DNA from: a bacterium
Lineage (GTDB): Bacteria; Electryoneota; RPQS01
DNA: 64,000 nucleotides
NCBI GenBank assembly: GCA_023382385.1
Contig: JAHDVH010000001.1
Location: 310,001 to 374,000 of the forward strand
Direction: 5' to 3'
Shown: positions 60,835-64,000 of the stretch, piece after piece
Position numbering within the stretch: the stretch's first letter is position 1
How the letters are laid out: every line of letters starts with the position of its first letter
Program-made: the position numbers and the translations under genes
Notes under the pieces: generated by a model
What the model saw: only the letters and a program-made list of their open reading frames with translations
Told to the model about the DNA's origin: nothing
The model's database searches: none

Positions 60835-62229
60835 CTATCCCTCTCTATCTACAACTGCTGCAGTCATTTCTGCTTCTGCAACTAAGGCACCGTCTATATG
60901 AGCAGTTCCCTTCATCTTGCAGATGCCGCGCCGGAACAACAACATCTCGACAGTGAATCGAACTTGGTCGCCGGGCGTCACTGGCTTACGAAATTTGACA
61001 TTATCCAGGCCGGTAAAATAAACAAGCTTGCTCTCAGGATTCTCGACTGAATTCAACAGCAAGACACCCCCGGTTTGCCCCATCGCTTCGACGATCAAAA
61101 CACCAGGCATTACAGGACGTCCTGGGAAATGTCCATCGAAGAACGGTTCATTTCGGGTCACATTCTTGATTCCAACGACTCGCTCGGAAGGCACTAACTC
61201 AAGAATACGATCGACCATCAGCATTGGGTAACGATGCGGAAGTAGCCGCTCAATTGCCTCAGAGTCAAAGACGAAACCTCTGCCTCCTTTCCCGCCATAG
61301 CGGCGGGCAATTCGCTGGGCCTCAAGAAGTCGGCGCAACATTCTTGCTACCTCAACATGTGAGGCATGTCCTGCGCGAGCAGCGAGCACATGGCCGCGCA
61401 CAGGAACTCCTACGAGCGCTAAGTCGCCGACCAAATCGAGAGTTTTGTGTCTTACAGCCTCGTTCGGATAACGCAACTCTACGCCCCCAAGAATCGCGCC
61501 GTTGTGATTCAATTCCCCACGATAACCAAAAGCTGACTTTAGCTCTTCATACTCGTTCTCGCCCAAGTCCTGGTCCACAAAGACAACTGCGTTGTCAAGT
61601 GAACCTCCCTTAATCAAACCTCGATCCTTTAGAGCGCGCATCTCGGAGAGCAAGCAAAACGTCCGGGACCGAGCAAACTCTTCTACAAACTCACTAATTG
61701 AGTACATCGAAGTGTATTGAGTCCCAAGTTCCGTGTTCGGATAGTCAATCATATACGTGATACGAAACTCGGAAGAGGGTACAATTACGATGTCTATAGC
61801 GTTCTTGTCATCATGGTAAGTCAAAGTCTTTTCGAGATCCAAGTACTCGCGTTCAGCCTCTTGCTCAACAATTTCCGCTCGGAGCAAGGCTTCTACAAAA
61901 GGCCCGGCACTGCCATCCAGGGCAGGTGGTTCCTCGTCGGTCAACTCAATACGCAAATTGTCTATCCGCAATCCGGCAACCGCCGCTAAAACGTGTTCAA
62001 CGGTATGGATACGCACTCCATCCTTGCCAAGTACCGTTCCCCGCGCGATATCTGTTACGTACTCAACAAGCGCTGGAATCGCGGCAGATCCAGGAATATC
62101 AGTTCGATGAAACACAATACCATGGCCCTCGGGAGCCGGCTTAAAGGTCATACTTACGGGCTTGCCTGTATGCAACCCGATTCCCGATATCGCGATCTCA
62201 TTCGCAATGGTTCGTTGCTTATCAGGCAC
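60835..62229 (-). CDS. lpxC-fabZ: Bifunctional LpxC-FabZ (UDP-3-O-acyl-GlcNAc deacetylase / 3-hydroxyacyl-ACP dehydratase)
   Basis: A fusion of 464 residues. The N-terminal LpxC (about 1-290) deacetylates the LpxA product and commits lipid A synthesis: [28 protein letters not shown] (zinc His), [31 protein letters not shown] with the other ligands, and [18 protein letters not shown]. The C-terminal FabZ (about 310-460) dehydrates hydroxyacyl-ACP: [14 protein letters not shown] and [21 protein letters not shown] with catalytic His and Glu. Such fusions are typical of Bacteroidetes, Chlorobi and related phyla. GTG start overlaps lpxD by eight bases. Confidence 0.97.
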   Translation of the reverse strand: MPDKQRTIANEIAISGIGLHTGKPVSMTFKPAPEGHGIVFHRTDIPGSAAIPALVEYVTDIARGTVLGKDGVRIHTVEHVLAAVAGLRIDNLRIELTDEEPPALDGSAGPFVEALLRAEIVEQEAEREYLDLEKTLTYHDDKNAIDIVIVPSSEFRITYMIDYPNTELGTQYTSMYSISEFVEEFARSRTFCLLSEMRALKDRGLIKGGSLDNAVVFVDQDLGENEYEELKSAFGYRGELNHNGAILGGVELRYPNEAVRHKTLDLVGDLALVGVPVRGHVLAARAGHASHVEVARMLRRLLEAQRIARRYGGKGGRGFVFDSEAIERLLPHRYPMLMVDRILELVPSERVVGIKNVTRNEPFFDGHFPGRPVMPGVLIVEAMGQTGGVLLLNSVENPESKLVYFTGLDNVKFRKPVTPGDQVRFTVEMLLFRRGICKMKGTAHIDGALVAEAEMTAAVVDREG

Positions 62230-63265
62230 GCTCTCGCTCCTTTTCTCCGCTTCCTATTCCGACTCGTTCCTCCAACCGGCGTACGCGCCTGAGCAACTCT
62301 GGTAAACGCGGAAGCGCGGCCTCAATTCTCTTCCAGACACTATGTGGCCTGCCTGGACTCCCTGACAGAACCTCGCCGGGCCGAACGTCATGTGAAATTC
62401 CGCTTTGAGCGCCGAATGCCGCACCGTCCCCAATCTTCAAGTGACCGACAAATCCCGCCTGCCCGCCGACGCGACAGTAGTCGCCTAAGACTGTGGAGCC
62501 TGAAATCCCGGCTTGCGCTGCAATGACACAGTGTCGACCGATTCTGACATTGTGTGCAATCTGCACCAAGTTATCTATCTTCGTGCCTTCTCCAATTCTG
62601 GTCTCGCCCATCGTGGCACGATCCACCGTGGTGTTTGCTCCAATCTCAACATCATCATCGATGATCACGGTCCCAATCTGTGGAATTTTCTGATATCTGC
62701 CTGACTCGAAAGCAAAACCAAACCCGTCTGCTCCTATAACAGTGCCGGAGTGAATCGTCACACGATTCCCTATCTGAACATGATGGCGAATAGTCGCATG
62801 GGGATGTATTCGACAGTTGTTTCCAATGACACATTGTTCCCCAACAAATACGCCAGCTTCCAAGAGCGAATTATCGCCAATCTTAGCCCCTCTTTGAACC
62901 ACGCAGCAAGGGCCAATCAATACATTTGCACCAATTTGAACATCGTCAGCGATTACTGCCGATTCATGAATGCCTTCACCGTGTTCCACTTCCGGATGAA
63001 AGTAGACCAGAGTTTTCACAAATGCTGCATATGGGTCTGCCGTTTCGATCACGTCACCTTGATCACGCCTCACACCAGATGAAACGAGGACAACACCTGC
63101 CGCCGTCTCGCTTAGCAGTGCGGCGTACCGGACGTTTGCCAGAAACGTCACGCTGTCAGATGAAGCATGCTCCAATGGTGCAACAGAACGCAGTACGCGT
63201 TCGCTGTCGCCGTAGAGGGTACCGCCGACCAATTCGGCAAGTTGTGCTGCCGTGATCGTTGGCAC
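62222..63265 (-). CDS. lpxD: UDP-3-O-(3-hydroxyacyl)glucosamine N-acyltransferase LpxD
   Basis: Third acyl-transfer step of lipid A synthesis. The 347 residues have the N-terminal uridine-binding domain ([16 protein letters not shown], then [13 protein letters not shown]) and the hexapeptide helix ([69 protein letters not shown]) with the catalytic His in VQIAHNV near 235. GTG start, three bases after the skp stop. Confidence 0.97.
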   Translation of the reverse strand: MPTITAAQLAELVGGTLYGDSERVLRSVAPLEHASSDSVTFLANVRYAALLSETAAGVVLVSSGVRRDQGDVIETADPYAAFVKTLVYFHPEVEHGEGIHESAVIADDVQIGANVLIGPCCVVQRGAKIGDNSLLEAGVFVGEQCVIGNNCRIHPHATIRHHVQIGNRVTIHSGTVIGADGFGFAFESGRYQKIPQIGTVIIDDDVEIGANTTVDRATMGETRIGEGTKIDNLVQIAHNVRIGRHCVIAAQAGISGSTVLGDYCRVGGQAGFVGHLKIGDGAAFGAQSGISHDVRPGEVLSGSPGRPHSVWKRIEAALPRLPELLRRVRRLEERVGIGSGEKERERA

Positions 63266-63267
63266 GA

Positions 63268-63783
63268 CTACTCCTTCTTCAGGGATTGAAGAACAAGCTC
63301 GGTGATATCATACTGCGGGAGGGCGAAGACAATGTTTCCCCCAGCAGCATCAAACACCATGTCGTAGCCATCTTGCTGACTTATCTTTTCAATAGCTTGG
63401 TTCACCTTTTCCAGGATGGGACGGGATAATTCAAGGTTCTTATTGTAGAGCTTGCCACCCTCACCCCAAGTCTCAACGCGAAACTGTTCCAACTCTCTCT
63501 TCTTTTCCAGAACTTTCTGCTCACGTTCTTGACGCGCTTCGGCAGAGAGCATTAAACTCTGAGACTGTATCTCCTCAACCATAGTTTGAAGCACAGTTTC
63601 CTTCGCCTGGGCTTCTGCCATATACTTTAGCTCCTCTTCCTGAAGCTTGCGCTGCGCCTCCTGGAAGTCTGTGTACTGCGCGAGTATGGCTTCGGAATCG
63701 ATGTAGCCGATCTTCATCTCCTTCGCGATGGCAGGAATAACAGACAAGCTGACGGCAATGAGCACTAAGATGCTCTGTTTCAT
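63268..63783 (-). CDS. skp: Periplasmic chaperone Skp/OmpH family
   Basis: Trimeric chaperone that carries unfolded outer-membrane proteins to BamA. From the ATG at 63783 it is 171 residues with a signal peptide ([20 protein letters not shown]), then [24 protein letters not shown], long charged helices (about 45-125) forming the tentacles, and a C-terminal strand region [21 protein letters not shown]. The start has an AAGGG ribosome site six bases before the ATG; a TTG two codons upstream is rejected. It directly follows bamA. Confidence 0.93.
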   Translation of the reverse strand: MKQSILVLIAVSLSVIPAIAKEMKIGYIDSEAILAQYTDFQEAQRKLQEEELKYMAEAQAKETVLQTMVEEIQSQSLMLSAEARQEREQKVLEKKRELEQFRVETWGEGGKLYNKNLELSRPILEKVNQAIEKISQQDGYDMVFDAAGGNIVFALPQYDITELVLQSLKKE

Positions 63784-63807
63784 GATCAACCCTTTTCTAT
63801 GATGTCG

Positions 63808-64000
63808 TTAAAAAGTTCTACCAAATTGGAAATGCGGCAACCATTTCCCGCTTCGAATACCACGATAATCGTAATAGTCAAAACCATAACCATAATCAAG
63901 TCCGATCATGCCAATGAAAGGCATGAAAAGCCTCGCTCCGAATCCAATGGATTTGCGCACGTCGGCAGGATTCGTGTCCTCGTACCTTGCCCAGACATTT
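63808..64000 (-). CDS. bamA: Outer-membrane protein assembly factor BamA, C-terminal end (truncated by window edge)
   Basis: The minus strand from 64000 to the TAA at 63810-63808 encodes about 64 residues: NVWARYEDTNPADVRKSIGFGARLFMPFIGM, then GLDYGYGFDY, and the terminal barrel strand WLPHFQFGRTF ending in Phe, as BamA barrels do. The DVRKSIGFGARLFMPFIG segment corresponds to the last strands of Omp85 barrels. Most of the gene lies outside the window. It is followed by skp 24 bases downstream. Confidence 0.85.
   Translation of the reverse strand, partial: NVWARYEDTNPADVRKSIGFGARLFMPFIGMIGLDYGYGFDYYDYRGIRSGKWLPHFQFGRTF

Overview
The window reads as a stretch of chromosome from an uncultured, diderm (LPS-bearing) bacterium of the FCB superphylum or a neighbouring candidate phylum. 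The evidence is a fused LpxC-FabZ gene next to lpxD, lpxA, skp and bamA, C-terminal secretion or cell-surface domains of the NPFN and gliding-motility type, TonB-dependent receptors, a menaquinone methyltransferase, and the 'YYNTFYN' TPR lipoprotein common in such lineages. The exact phylum cannot be set from sequence inspection. Of about 60 genes, only rpsT is on the + strand. Genes are tightly packed, with many ATGA/GTGA overlaps and frequent GTG and TTG starts. No phage, insertion sequence or CRISPR array is visible.

Layout, in transcription order on the minus strand (high to low coordinates). 64.0-47.8 kb is an envelope block: bamA (partial), skp, lpxD, lpxC-fabZ, lpxA, a lipoate/octanoyl transferase, dxr, rseP, a TPR protein, a lipoprotein, a GT2 glycosyltransferase, a histidine kinase, mltG, a UvrD-like helicase, nadC and galT. 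47.6-42.0 kb is a translation block with its own promoter: rplM, rpsI, rpsB, tsf, pyrH, frr, then the heptose genes rfaE1 and rfaE2 with a tRNA-Val between them. 42.0-38.1 kb is ffh, rpsP, khpA, rimM, trmD, rplS. 38.1-32.3 kb is a cobalamin-riboswitch operon: ECF S component, a TonB-receptor-like barrel, a BtuB-like receptor and a secreted beta-propeller. 32.3-20.7 kb is trpS, scpA, scpB, an unassigned Rossmann protein, cmk, plsC, rpsA, mtaB, an M20 peptidase and guaB. 20.3-8.7 kb is a sirtuin, the TPR lipoprotein, cdsA, ubiE, comEC, rnhB, yraN, a lamin-tail protein and an ABC-F ATPase. 8.6-0 kb, from a strong promoter, is arcC, sucC, sucD, ndk, ecfT, truA, htrA, purB, purC and psd (partial).

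The most interesting system is the riboswitch operon at 32.4-38.1 kb. It combines a BtuB-type receptor, a BtuG-like beta-propeller carrying a sorting domain instead of a lipobox, a second barrel without an obvious TonB box, and an ECF-type inner-membrane binding protein, with no BtuCDF. The only transmembrane coupling subunit in the window (ecfT) lies 32 kb away, fused by overlap to truA and lacking its usual ATPase genes. Together these predict B12 uptake that is TonB-driven at the outer membrane and ECF-driven at the inner membrane.
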